From Chloroflexota bacterium (GTDB lineage: Bacteria; Chloroflexota; Limnocylindria; Limnocylindrales; CSP1-4), in assembly GCA_021786265.1 (NCBI GenBank), contig JAJYNP010000047.1, positions 1-39,629 on the forward strand: DNA of 39,629 nt, read 5' to 3'. The notes beneath the pieces were generated by a model. It saw only the letters and a list, made by a program, of their open reading frames with translations. It ran no database searches and was not told the DNA's origin. Below, piece by piece: positions 25,617-32,585 of the stretch. Each line of letters begins with the position of its first letter. Position 1 is the first letter of the stretch. The position numbers and the translations under genes are program-made.

Positions 25617-26753
25617 CTATCGGGACGCCTCCAGCGGCGCTCGTTGGTCTTGTCCAGCGGCGCGCAGCGGCCGTCGGACGCCGCCTGACAGCCGGTACAT
25701 GCGTCGTAAGGTCGTCTCTCGCGGTTCCGACGCGTAGTCGTCGGGCCAGGTCCGCCGGGCGAAGTCGGCGAGCCGCCCCACGGTCTTGTGGGTTCCTGGC
25801 GCCACCAACGCCACCATGCGCGGCATCTGGTGGATGAGGAACGCCTCGCGCTGAGCGCGCGGATCCCGGTGGCGCCGCCACGGTGCGACGTGGTGGTCGA
25901 AGAGGTATCGCAGGTAGGCGGCGTACGCGGCACGGTGGTGATACAGGCTGGAGACGCCGGGGAGCCACAAGGCGAAGCCGATCACGCCGAGCGCCCCCGA
26001 GTCGGTCGCCCATATCCACTCGTGGTCGAACCCTCTTCGCCAGCGGGGCGCGCCACGCGCGATCGGGAGGAGCAGTCGACCGAAGGGGGATCGAGCGAAC
26101 CCCTGCGCGTCAAGCGCGGCAACGGTGGTGACGAGGTCCGCTGCCGCAGCCTCGTCGCCGGCTGCCCGGAGGACTGACGGCAGGAGAGCCTTCGCCTCCC
26201 GAGCCGCCGTCTCGGCGTCGAGACCCTGGAGCGCGTCCCAGGCCGTCGCGTCGAGGCGCCACACCTCTGCCCACTCCGCGGCATCGCGTTGATCGAGATG
26301 CATTGGCTCGGTCGGTGGCTTCTTTGCGTATCGAGGGTGGCGTGGCACGGGCCGACCGAGCAGCTCCGCGAGCAGCGCATCGCGGTCGGTGGCCCAGCTG
26401 AAGACCCCGATGCGGATGTGTCGCGACGGTCCCGCGACCATCACGTGGGCAGGGGCAGGCACGAACCAGCGACCCTTGTCATTGAGCGTCTCCAGGGCCT
26501 CCAGCTGGATGGCGGACACGAGATCGCCGACAGGCGACGGCTCCGCGAGCTGCTCGATGGCCTGACGGGGAGCGTGGGCGAGCTGTTGAGCGGCCCAGCT
26601 CGCCTCGATTCCGAGGAGACCGCGCGGTTGCACTTGGCCACCCGCTGGAGGCAGCGCCACATCCCACGGATTGCCCCCCTCGAAGAGCTTGACCAGCTCG
26701 CGACGGAACTCTCGGCCGCGACTAAGGAATTCGTCCACGCTCGATTCTCGCAT
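25617..26753 (-). CDS. Hypothetical protein of element 2
   Basis: 378 residues from the ATG at 26753 (MRESSVDEFLSRGREFRREL). The frame is open to 26873 but overlaps the divergent side. It is a helical, Ala/Arg-rich protein with scattered aromatic motifs (GRWFVPAPAHVMVAG, FDHEWIWATDSGALG, LYHHRAAYAAYLRYLFDHHV). No catalytic motif or membrane span is clear, and I recognise no family. It is divergent from the plus-strand replication module of the element, in the same position as the broken gene 11423-12675 in element 1, although the two do not look alike. Confidence 0.6.
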   Translation of the reverse strand: MRESSVDEFLSRGREFRRELVKLFEGGNPWDVALPPAGGQVQPRGLLGIEASWAAQQLAHAPRQAIEQLAEPSPVGDLVSAIQLEALETLNDKGRWFVPAPAHVMVAGPSRHIRIGVFSWATDRDALLAELLGRPVPRHPRYAKKPPTEPMHLDQRDAAEWAEVWRLDATAWDALQGLDAETAAREAKALLPSVLRAAGDEAAAADLVTTVAALDAQGFARSPFGRLLLPIARGAPRWRRGFDHEWIWATDSGALGVIGFALWLPGVSSLYHHRAAYAAYLRYLFDHHVAPWRRHRDPRAQREAFLIHQMPRMVALVAPGTHKTVGRLADFARRTWPDDYASEPRETTLRRMYRLSGGVRRPLRAAGQDQRAPLEASR

Positions 26754-26835
26754 CCCATGCGGGACCACTCGGCTGGGAGGCCCTGCCGCGATGGGCAGGA
26801 TAGCGGCCATGGATGCGAGGCAGACGGGCGGCGCG

Positions 26836-27024
26836 ATGACCACGCTCGCGCAGCCGCTCGCGGTCGCTACCAAGCTGCGTCAGTGGGCCGTCTGCCGGAC
26901 CTGCGGCCACATGTGGAAGACGCGCGCCCACGTCGGCCCGCCCCGCTGTGTGCGGTGTGAGCAGAGGGTGCGGCGCGCCGCGCTCGACGCTGCGCGAGCG
27001 TGCGCAGCCCGCGTACAGCCATGA
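26836..27024 (+). CDS. Small zinc-ribbon protein
   Basis: 62 residues from the ATG at 26836 (ATGs at 26791 and 26809 are also in frame). WAVCRTCGHMWKTRAHVGPP then RCVRCEQRVRRAALDAARAC forms a CxxC...CxxC ribbon followed by a basic helix. A frameshifted relative is at 12752-12996. Such proteins bind nucleic acid or protein partners. It opens the plus-strand module of element 2. Confidence 0.6.
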   Translation: MTTLAQPLAVATKLRQWAVCRTCGHMWKTRAHVGPPRCVRCEQRVRRAALDAARACAARVQP

Positions 27025-27123
27025 GCGGGCGGGTCGGCCGCGTCGCCTCCCATCTGCGACGCCCTGCGACCGGGGCCAGGACCTCCCGCTGCGCTCCCAC
27101 GCGACTCACGTGGGTCCAGTGAT

Positions 27124-27393
27124 ATGGCTCGACCCCCGTTCGGCCCGCAAAACCGCAATCAGCGAGTTCCCGATCGTGCCTGCGCAGCTTGCGGCGGCCC
27201 AGTCGTGCGATCACCCCGCGGCCCGGCGCCTCGCTGGTGTCCCGCCTGCGACCAACGACTTCGACGGCGTCGCCAGGCGCGGGCGTATCTGCGATCGGCG
27301 GCCAGGATCGCCGACGAGCTGCGCCTCGACCAGGTAGCAGATCTCGCCCGGACCGCGGTCCAGGTGCTCGACAGCGAGCGCGCGGATGCGTGA
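27124..27393 (+). CDS. Zinc-ribbon protein preceding DnaC-like loader
   Basis: 89 residues. CAACGGPVVRSPRGPAPRWC then PACDQRLRRRRQARAY forms a CxxC...CxxC ribbon. A C-terminal helix follows (IADELRLDQVADLARTAVQV). The stop overlaps the loader's start (ATGCGTGA, 8 bases), so the two are probably translated together. Possibly a DNA-binding partner of the loader. Confidence 0.6.
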   Translation: MARPPFGPQNRNQRVPDRACAACGGPVVRSPRGPAPRWCPACDQRLRRRRQARAYLRSAARIADELRLDQVADLARTAVQVLDSERADA

Positions 27394-28057
27394 GCTGCTG
27401 CCCGCGCCCGCGACGAACGAGCCTGACCTCGACGTGGTGGCGCGGGCCCTGCGGCGTGCCGGAGTCCCGCCCCGGTTCAGGGACGCCAGGTTCAGCACCT
27501 TCGAGCCGCGTCCGGGCACCCGAACCGCGCTGGAGGCCGCCACCGCGGTCGTGGCGGACCCAAAGAACTTGCTGCTGTCGGGCCCACCCGGAAGCGGAAA
27601 GACGCACCTCACGGCGTCGATTCTGGCGGCCCGCATCGAGGCGTGGCTGGTCGCCCACCCCGAGCCAGAGCGCGACCCGTTCGACGTCTTCCTCGGCCGG
27701 AAACGCGCCCAGTGGCGCCCACCAGTCGAGAGCCTCGTGGTGGTCCCCACCTTCCTCGACGACCTGCGTGCATCGATCCGGTACGAGCAGGCCGACGATC
27801 CGCTGGCCGAGCTGTTCGAGCCCGGGCTGGTGGTGCTCGACGACCTGGGTCGGGAGAAGGCGAGCGAGTGGGTCGTGGAGCGGCTCTACGTGCTGATCAA
27901 CGAGCGGTACAACCGCTGCCGGGCGACGGTCGTCACCACCAACTACACGCCGGAGCAACTCGCGGCGCGCGGCTACGAGCCGCACATCAGCCGGCTCGCC
28001 GAGGACGGGCGCTTCGTCGTCGTCAGCGCCACCGACTACCGACGGAGACGGCCATGA
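27386..28057 (+). CDS. DnaC/IstB-like AAA+ helicase loader
   Basis: 223 residues. Walker A GPPGSGKTHL is at 66-75, Walker B LVVLDDLG, sensor-1 region VVTTNYTPE and a C-terminal arginine region SRLAEDGRFVVV. This is the compact AAA+ core of DnaC-type loaders, which place the replicative helicase on DNA; phages and plasmids often carry one. It overlaps the next gene by ATGA. An IstB transposition role is unlikely since no IstA lies nearby. Confidence 0.85.
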   Translation: MRELLPAPATNEPDLDVVARALRRAGVPPRFRDARFSTFEPRPGTRTALEAATAVVADPKNLLLSGPPGSGKTHLTASILAARIEAWLVAHPEPERDPFDVFLGRKRAQWRPPVESLVVVPTFLDDLRASIRYEQADDPLAELFEPGLVVLDDLGREKASEWVVERLYVLINERYNRCRATVVTTNYTPEQLAARGYEPHISRLAEDGRFVVVSATDYRRRRP

Positions 28058-28715
28058 CTCGGCCCTGGGGCAAGCTCTACGCCGCCGCCCTCAACCACCA
28101 CAAGTTCCTGCGCTTGACGCCCGAGGAGCGCGGCGCCTGGGTGACGCTCTTCCTGTACGCCCTGAACTCGACGACCGACGAAGATCTCGGCACCGCCGAC
28201 GACGTCACCGCGATGCTCCGCCGAGAAGGGTTCACCGACCCCGAAGCCACGCTACAGCGCCTGGTCGAGCTGGGATGGATCGATCGGGATGGCAGCCGCC
28301 ACGTCCTCCACGACTGGGCCGACTGGCAGCCCGATGATCCGACCGGTGCGAAGCGCAAGCGTGCCCTACGCGACCACCTCCGCGGCGGACCGTCCGGGGA
28401 GGCGGACCGTCCGGGGACAGGACGGGGACAGTCAGCGGCGTGTCCGCGGACGTTCCGCAGACCGGCAACGGAGTGTCACCCGCTAGAGGAGATGGAGAAG
28501 AAGAGAGAGATTCCTCCCCCAGATCCCCCTCCAGGGACGGTTCGCGGACGCCGGCTGTGCCCGCCGTTGGCAGGGCGAGCTTCGATGACCTCCTGGAGCG
28601 TGACCGGCGCGGTCGGCAGCACATCTCGGTGCCGCTGGACGCCCAGCGGCCCGCGCCCCTCTCCAACGCGACGTGCGATCCGGCACCGGGGCCAGATGGA
28701 CGGGACAACCGATGA
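28054..28715 (+). pseudogene. Replisome-organiser-like protein, frame shifted in the middle
   Basis: The N-terminal frame (ATG 28054) reads TRPWGKLYAAALNHHKFLRL, then TPEERGAWVTLFLYALN and VLHDWADWQPDDPTGAKRKR, the winged-helix pattern of phage replisome organisers. From about 28380 the sense moves to another frame (GDRTGTVSGVSADVPQTGNG..., EEERDS..., ASFDDLLERDRRG). That frame stops at 28713-28715, overlapping the methyltransferase start by ATGA. The coupling shows that the second frame is the natural ending. The original frame runs on as shadow sequence of the methyltransferase. A real indel or an assembly error lies between about 28360 and 28435. Confidence 0.6.
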
Positions 28716-29539
28716 GCGCGCGCCGCCCCGCTCGCGCCCAGATCCACCGCGTAAGCGCCGAGCGGCTGCTCGCCACGCTGCCGGACCGTTCGGCCGATGT
28801 GCTTGTGACCGACCCGCCGTACCTGACCGTCGATCGGCATTCGACGAACGGGCACCTGCGCGACTGGTTCCCGAAGGGCCTCGCCTGGCCCGCCATCGGC
28901 CGCGTCCTGGCCATCGCTCGGCGCAAGCTGAAGCCCGACGGCATCGCCTTCGTGATGACGAACGCGGCCGGTCTGCGCGAGGCGATCACGGCCCTGGAGC
29001 ACGCCGGCTTCCGGGACGTCCGGCCGATCACCTGGGACCGGCAGTCACCGGGCCTGGGCCTCGGGTTGCGTCACCAGACGGAGTTCATCCTCGTCGGCCG
29101 ATTGCCCGGCTCCCGGACGCTCACCGGCACCGACCTCGTGTCGGTCGCCGCGGTCGGGCCCGGCACGGCCGGCCGCTACCCGACCCAGAAGCCGGAGGGG
29201 CTTGGGCGGGCCCTCGCCCGCATGGCCGGCGTCGGGCCGGGGCAGCTCGTGGTGGACCCGTTCTGCGGCTCCGGGGCCCTGCTGGTGGGCGCGCTGGAGC
29301 GGGGCGCCACCATCGTTGCCGGGGACATCGCGCCGCGGGCGATCCGCCAGGCGACGGAGCGGCTGGTGGGCAGCGCTCCGGGCGGTTCGGGCCGGTCTCC
29401 GGGCGGTTCGGGCCGGTCTCCGGGCGGTTCGGGCCGGTCTCCGGCCGGTTCGGGGCGGCCGGCACCCCGCCGGACCCCGCCCAGCAACCCGCGGCCGGCT
29501 CCCCGGCGACGGCTCCGACGGCCCGGAGGCCGGCCATGA
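28712..29539 (+). CDS. DNA methyltransferase (DPPY type), element 2 copy
   Basis: 275 residues. Catalytic motif DVLVTDPPYLTV is near residue 35 and AdoMet-binding VVDPFCGSGALLVGALERGA near 180, giving the beta-class order. NAAGLREAITALEHAGFRDV is shared with the frameshifted copy in element 1, and 41 identical bases are shared there (13475-13515 and 28973-29013). N6-adenine methylation is likeliest from DPPY, N4-cytosine possible. The C-terminus is a low-complexity GGSGRSP tail encoded by tandem 21-base repeats. No nuclease is adjacent, so it is an orphan enzyme that may shield the element. Confidence 0.85.
   Translation: MSARRPARAQIHRVSAERLLATLPDRSADVLVTDPPYLTVDRHSTNGHLRDWFPKGLAWPAIGRVLAIARRKLKPDGIAFVMTNAAGLREAITALEHAGFRDVRPITWDRQSPGLGLGLRHQTEFILVGRLPGSRTLTGTDLVSVAAVGPGTAGRYPTQKPEGLGRALARMAGVGPGQLVVDPFCGSGALLVGALERGATIVAGDIAPRAIRQATERLVGSAPGGSGRSPGGSGRSPGGSGRSPAGSGRPAPRRTPPSNPRPAPRRRLRRPGGRP
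29381..29457 (+). repeat. Tandem 21-base repeats in methyltransferase tail
   Basis: GGCGGTTCGGGCCGGTCTCC plus G is repeated exactly three times (29381-29401, 29402-29422, 29423-29443), followed by a degraded fourth copy. It encodes GGSGRSP units. In-frame copy number would vary by slippage without breaking the gene. Confidence 0.75.
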
Positions 29540-29700
29540 ACCGGTCCATGCCCGGGCCGTTGCCGGGTGAGCGACCGGGGACCGACAGACGACGAGCGGG
29601 AGCCCCGTCCCATCGCCAGCCCCGAGACCCGCTCGTGCGGGCGCTCATCGTGTGCATCCGCCAGGCGCATGCCCGCCAACGGTCCGGCGATGACGGGTAG
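29536..29700 (+). CDS. Small hypothetical protein before recombinase
   Basis: 54 residues starting MNRSMPGPLPGERPGTDRRR. A C-terminal helix reads DPLVRALIVCIRQAHARQRS. Its ATG overlaps the methyltransferase stop (ATGA), and the recombinase starts 22 bases on. The first element has a similar-sized gene in the same place. Possibly a small excision or control factor, but no motif proves it. Confidence 0.5.
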   Translation: MNRSMPGPLPGERPGTDRRRAGAPSHRQPRDPLVRALIVCIRQAHARQRSGDDG

Positions 29701-29721
29701 ACGGCCGGGGAGATCCGAGGT

Positions 29722-31617
29722 ATGAGTGCGACCACCATGTACCACCTGCCCACCACCCCAGATGACCTTGCCGGCCGGCGGGCCGCCCGGTGGTTGCGGG
29801 AGAGCACGACCGGCCAGCTCGACTACTTCGGGGTCGACGCGCAACGCGAGCTGCAGGACCGGCTCCTGGAGCGGTACGGGCTGGTGGACACCGGGCTGGT
29901 CTGGCAGACCGCAGCGTCCGGCCGCACCGTCCACCAGCACCCGACCTTCGCAGCCATGCTGGACGCCGCCCGCTCTGGCGCCTTCGACGTGCTCCTGGTC
30001 GGCTACGTGAGCCGCTTTCAGCGGAACTTGAAGCAGACCCTCATCGCCGTCGACGACCTCCACGCGGCCGGCGTGGCGGTCCTCTTCTGCGACGAGCGGA
30101 TCCTGAGTTCTGACGCCGACCGCTGGGACGACTTCGTCCGGGAGGCCCACGAGGCCGAGAGCTACTCCCGCAAACTCGGGAAACGCATCCGGGAGGGATT
30201 GGCGGCCAAGCGGCGCCGGCTGGGAGAGCCGGGCGGGCAGCCCCCGTACGGGTACACGCGATCCGGCAAGCCCCCGGTACTGGAGCCGGTCCCCGCCGCA
30301 CTGGAGCGGGTGCGGGCCTGCTACGTGGCGGCCGCCGAGGGGCTCACCGACCTAGAGGTTGCCGAGCGCACAGGGCTCCCCTTCTACACCGCCCGCGGCA
30401 TCCTCACCAACCCGGTCTACGCCGGCCGGCTCCGCGACGGCACGCCAACCCGCGTGTCGGCCGTGATCGAGCCCGAGCTGTGGGACCGCGTCCAGCTCGC
30501 GCGGTCGCGGTACAGCCGCCGCCACCCCGGCCGCTCCACCAAGTGGCGCACGTACGCCCTCTCGATGCTCTACTGCAGGAGCTGCGGGCGCCATCTCATC
30601 GGCCAGCAGGACCGCTACCGGCACAACTTCGCCTGCCCGGAGTGGATCGCGGCGCGGTCGGCGCCCCGGCGGGCCTTCAAGCACGCCTCCGACCAGCGCG
30701 GTAAGGGTCTGAGCTACCCCGCCGACTGGTACGAGGGGATCGTGCGTCAGGCCCTGGCCCACGTGAGCGCCGGCGCCGACCTCGTCACCGAGGTGGTGGC
30801 CGGGCTGCAAGAAGACGCCACGGAGCCGGCACCGGAGACCCTCGCCCGCATCGAACGCGACCGCGAGGCGGTCCTCGGACGCTATCGACGCGACCGTGAT
30901 GCACATGCCCTGGACGGCGCGATGGCCCGGCTCGACGCCGAAGAGGCGGCGGCCCGAGAGCGGGCCATCGACGGCCCCACCGCGGCCGAGGCGGTCGAGT
31001 ACCTGCGCAACCTGCCGACGCTGTGGGACAAGGCCGAGGGTTCGGGGAAGAAGCTCCTCGCCGAGGCGCTCTTCGAGCGGGTCGAGGTGCTCGGGACCCG
31101 GAAGGTGCACATCCGCCCGACCTCGACAGCGGTGCGCTACGGGTGGGCGGATGCGTGGCGTGGGGTTCGTTTGGTTGTTATGGTCGGGGCGAGAGGGGTT
31201 GCCCCGCGACGAACGACCTTCTTGTCATGCGCCTGGCCGAGCCGCCCGAGCCGTGCGAGTGGCTGCGGAGCGCGTGACGCGCTACGAGCGGAGCGCGTCC
31301 TCGATCCACTCCCGGGGCGGCACGCCGCGCAGCCCCGCCGGCGTCTGGAACACCCGGCACCGCGGCGTGTAGTCGCCCGGGTCCTCGAAGCCGGGGGCGA
31401 TGTCCCGCCCGTCGACGCGGATCGTCGGCGAGCCCGGGAAGCGGTGAGCAGCGGCGACGGCGGGATCGCTGGCGTTGACGACCTCGACCGGCGTGCCCGG
31501 CGCGACGGCGGCGATGACCTCGTCGAGCAGCGCGCGGGCCGGCCCGTGGCTGGGGCAGTCGTCGAAGTAGAGGAACTCGACCCGGTGGCTCACCGCCCAA
31601 GCGTAGAGCAGCGGTGA
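29722..31617 (+). CDS. Large serine recombinase 2, C-terminus read through the att core
   Basis: 631 residues as it stands. The catalytic domain begins RWLRESTTGQ (Ser28), with DVLLVGYVSRFQRNLKQTLI. The Recombinase domain contains GEPGGQPPYGYTRSG and LTNPVYAGRL. The zinc ribbon is LYCRSCGRHLIG...FACPEW, followed by a coiled-coil region (ETLARIERDREAVLGRYRRD). At residue 487 the frame enters the 17-base core (MVGARG). The last 140 or so residues, Arg/Ala/Gly-rich, are read from flanking DNA antisense to the thioredoxin-like gene. So about 490 residues are native, and the tail depends on where the element sits. It would catalyse integration and excision of element 2. Confidence 0.9.
   Translation: MSATTMYHLPTTPDDLAGRRAARWLRESTTGQLDYFGVDAQRELQDRLLERYGLVDTGLVWQTAASGRTVHQHPTFAAMLDAARSGAFDVLLVGYVSRFQRNLKQTLIAVDDLHAAGVAVLFCDERILSSDADRWDDFVREAHEAESYSRKLGKRIREGLAAKRRRLGEPGGQPPYGYTRSGKPPVLEPVPAALERVRACYVAAAEGLTDLEVAERTGLPFYTARGILTNPVYAGRLRDGTPTRVSAVIEPELWDRVQLARSRYSRRHPGRSTKWRTYALSMLYCRSCGRHLIGQQDRYRHNFACPEWIAARSAPRRAFKHASDQRGKGLSYPADWYEGIVRQALAHVSAGADLVTEVVAGLQEDATEPAPETLARIERDREAVLGRYRRDRDAHALDGAMARLDAEEAAARERAIDGPTAAEAVEYLRNLPTLWDKAEGSGKKLLAEALFERVEVLGTRKVHIRPTSTAVRYGWADAWRGVRLVVMVGARGVAPRRTTFLSCAWPSRPSRASGCGARDALRAERVLDPLPGRHAAQPRRRLEHPAPRRVVARVLEAGGDVPPVDADRRRAREAVSSGDGGIAGVDDLDRRARRDGGDDLVEQRAGRPVAGAVVEVEELDPVAHRPSVEQR
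31180..31196. repeat. Attachment core, copy 2 (right end of element 2)
   Basis: Identical to 17168-17184. Sequence to the right does not continue as a tRNA, so no intact target tRNA is restored here. The copy lies within the recombinase open frame. Confidence 0.7.
31282..31593 (-). CDS. Thioredoxin-like small protein
   Basis: 103 residues from a GTG at 31593 (the frame is open to 31764). VEFLYFDDCPSHGPARALLD has the beta-alpha start of a thioredoxin fold with a single Cys in place of CxxC. FPGSPTIRVDG supplies the cis-Pro loop, and RCRVFQTPAGLRGVPPREWI is a conserved end of this small family. Relatives are often near metal or mercury resistance genes, which matches the cluster that follows. 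Redox or metal-binding role inferred. It is antisense to the recombinase 2 tail. Confidence 0.72.
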   Translation of the reverse strand: MSHRVEFLYFDDCPSHGPARALLDEVIAAVAPGTPVEVVNASDPAVAAAHRFPGSPTIRVDGRDIAPGFEDPGDYTPRCRVFQTPAGLRGVPPREWIEDALRS

Positions 31618-31767
31618 CCGCAGCGTATCCACGACCGCGTGAGCTCGCCTGCGGGGTGGCGACCTCGACACCTGGCGCGCTCTCATCCCGCTCACAGGAC
31701 GAGGGCGCATGATGGTGGCCTCGAGGGCCGCCGACAACCTGGCCCTCCGCAACGAGAGGCGCACCGC

Positions 31768-32034
31768 ATGATGATGGGGTACGGATACGGCTGGGGCGGC
31801 GGGCTCTGGATGCTCGGCGGCCTCCTGCTGCTGGTCGGGTTCATCGTCCTGGTGGTGTGGGCGGTGACGAGGCTCGCGCCGACCGGCCGGCCGCCGACGC
31901 AGGACCCGTCGCGGCCGACTCCGGACCCGTCGCGCCCGACGCCCAACGAGATCCTCCGCGAGCGGTTCGCCCGCGGCGAGATCACCGAGGCGGAGTTCGA
32001 GCAGGCCAAGAAGGTGCTCGGGCCCGACCGATGA
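31768..32034 (+). CDS. SHOCT-domain membrane protein
   Basis: 88 residues. A Gly/Met/Tyr/Trp-rich start (MMMGYGYGWGGGLWML) leads into one TM helix (LLLLVGFIVLVVWAV) and a Pro-rich linker with repeated PSRPTPD. It ends in a SHOCT domain (NEILRERFARGEITEAEFEQ), the short C-terminal oligomerisation module. The ATG at 31768 is chosen because the translated sequence changes to a typical N-terminus there. It overlaps the cupredoxin gene by ATGA. The Met-rich start could bind Cu(I). Confidence 0.85.
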   Translation: MMMGYGYGWGGGLWMLGGLLLLVGFIVLVVWAVTRLAPTGRPPTQDPSRPTPDPSRPTPNEILRERFARGEITEAEFEQAKKVLGPDR

Positions 32035-32564
32035 GGCGGGGCGCCCTGCTCTGGGCCGGCCTCGGCTTCGTCGCCGCCGGCCTCGTCGTCGTGGTGATCG
32101 CGGCGGTGGCCGGCGCCCCCGGGGCCCCTGCCCCCGCCCCCGGGGCCGGCGGCTACGGCTACGGCGGCGGCCCGATGATGGGCGGCGGCGCCCCGATCGC
32201 GGGCCAGCAGCCGGGCCCGGGGGACGCGGGCTTCGTCGCCGGCACGGCCGCCGCCCCCCGCGTGGTGCAGATCGTCGCCACGCCGCGCCTGCGGTTCGTC
32301 CCCGACGCGGTGACGGTGAAGCAGGGCGAGACGGTCACCTTCGTGGTGACGACGATGGGCCCGCTCGTCCACGAGTTCATGGTGGGGCCGGCGGCCGACG
32401 TGGCGGCCGACAAGCCGGGCACCCCCGAGGTCGCCGACCTCGGGATGATGCAGAGCGGCTCGGTGACCTACACCTTCGACGGCCCCGGTCCGTACGCCTT
32501 CGCCTGCCACGCGACCGGCCACTTCGAGGCCGGAATGACGGGGACGGTCACCGTCGTCCCCTGA
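32031..32564 (+). CDS. Membrane-anchored cupredoxin
   Basis: 177 residues. A signal-anchor helix (LLWAGLGFVAAGLVVVVIAA) is followed by a Gly/Pro/Met-rich linker with PMMGGG and a cupredoxin domain at about 78-177. Type-1 copper ligands are all present: His114 (LVHEF) and Cys159, His164, Met169 (in FACHATGHFEAGM). It would bind copper outside the membrane as an electron carrier or copper store. It is coupled to the SHOCT gene and faces the sensor kinase genes. Confidence 0.87.
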   Translation: MRRGALLWAGLGFVAAGLVVVVIAAVAGAPGAPAPAPGAGGYGYGGGPMMGGGAPIAGQQPGPGDAGFVAGTAAAPRVVQIVATPRLRFVPDAVTVKQGETVTFVVTTMGPLVHEFMVGPAADVAADKPGTPEVADLGMMQSGSVTYTFDGPGPYAFACHATGHFEAGMTGTVTVVP

Positions 32565-32585
32565 CGCGCGCGGGGCCGCGCCGGG

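Larger units (their letters stand above)
17168..31196. mobile_element. Integrative element 2 carrying the restriction/defence operon
   Basis: Exact 17-base direct repeats bound a segment of about 14.0 kb with the recombinase at its right end, the arrangement left by site-specific integration. Contents from left to right: a minus-strand defence operon (17.3-25.2 kb), a minus-strand hypothetical gene, then a plus-strand module of zinc ribbons, DnaC-like loader, replisome-organiser-like protein, DNA methyltransferase, small ORF and serine recombinase. It lies directly after element 1, so this is a tandem array. The boundaries are seen; mobility is inferred. Confidence 0.65.

Noticed and set aside
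27386..28057. IstB transposition ATPase
   Set aside because: The AAA+ core is similar, but there is no IstA transposase nearby, and the neighbours are replication-type genes.
31184..31204. CGGGGC...GCCCCG hairpin at the right att core
   Set aside because: Six-base stem without a T-tract. It arises partly from the core itself, so I do not call it a terminator.
31180..31290. Possible intact tRNA to the right of the core
   Set aside because: The core resembles a tRNA 3' end, but the following bases show no T-loop, anticodon stem or D-arm, so no tRNA gene is called.
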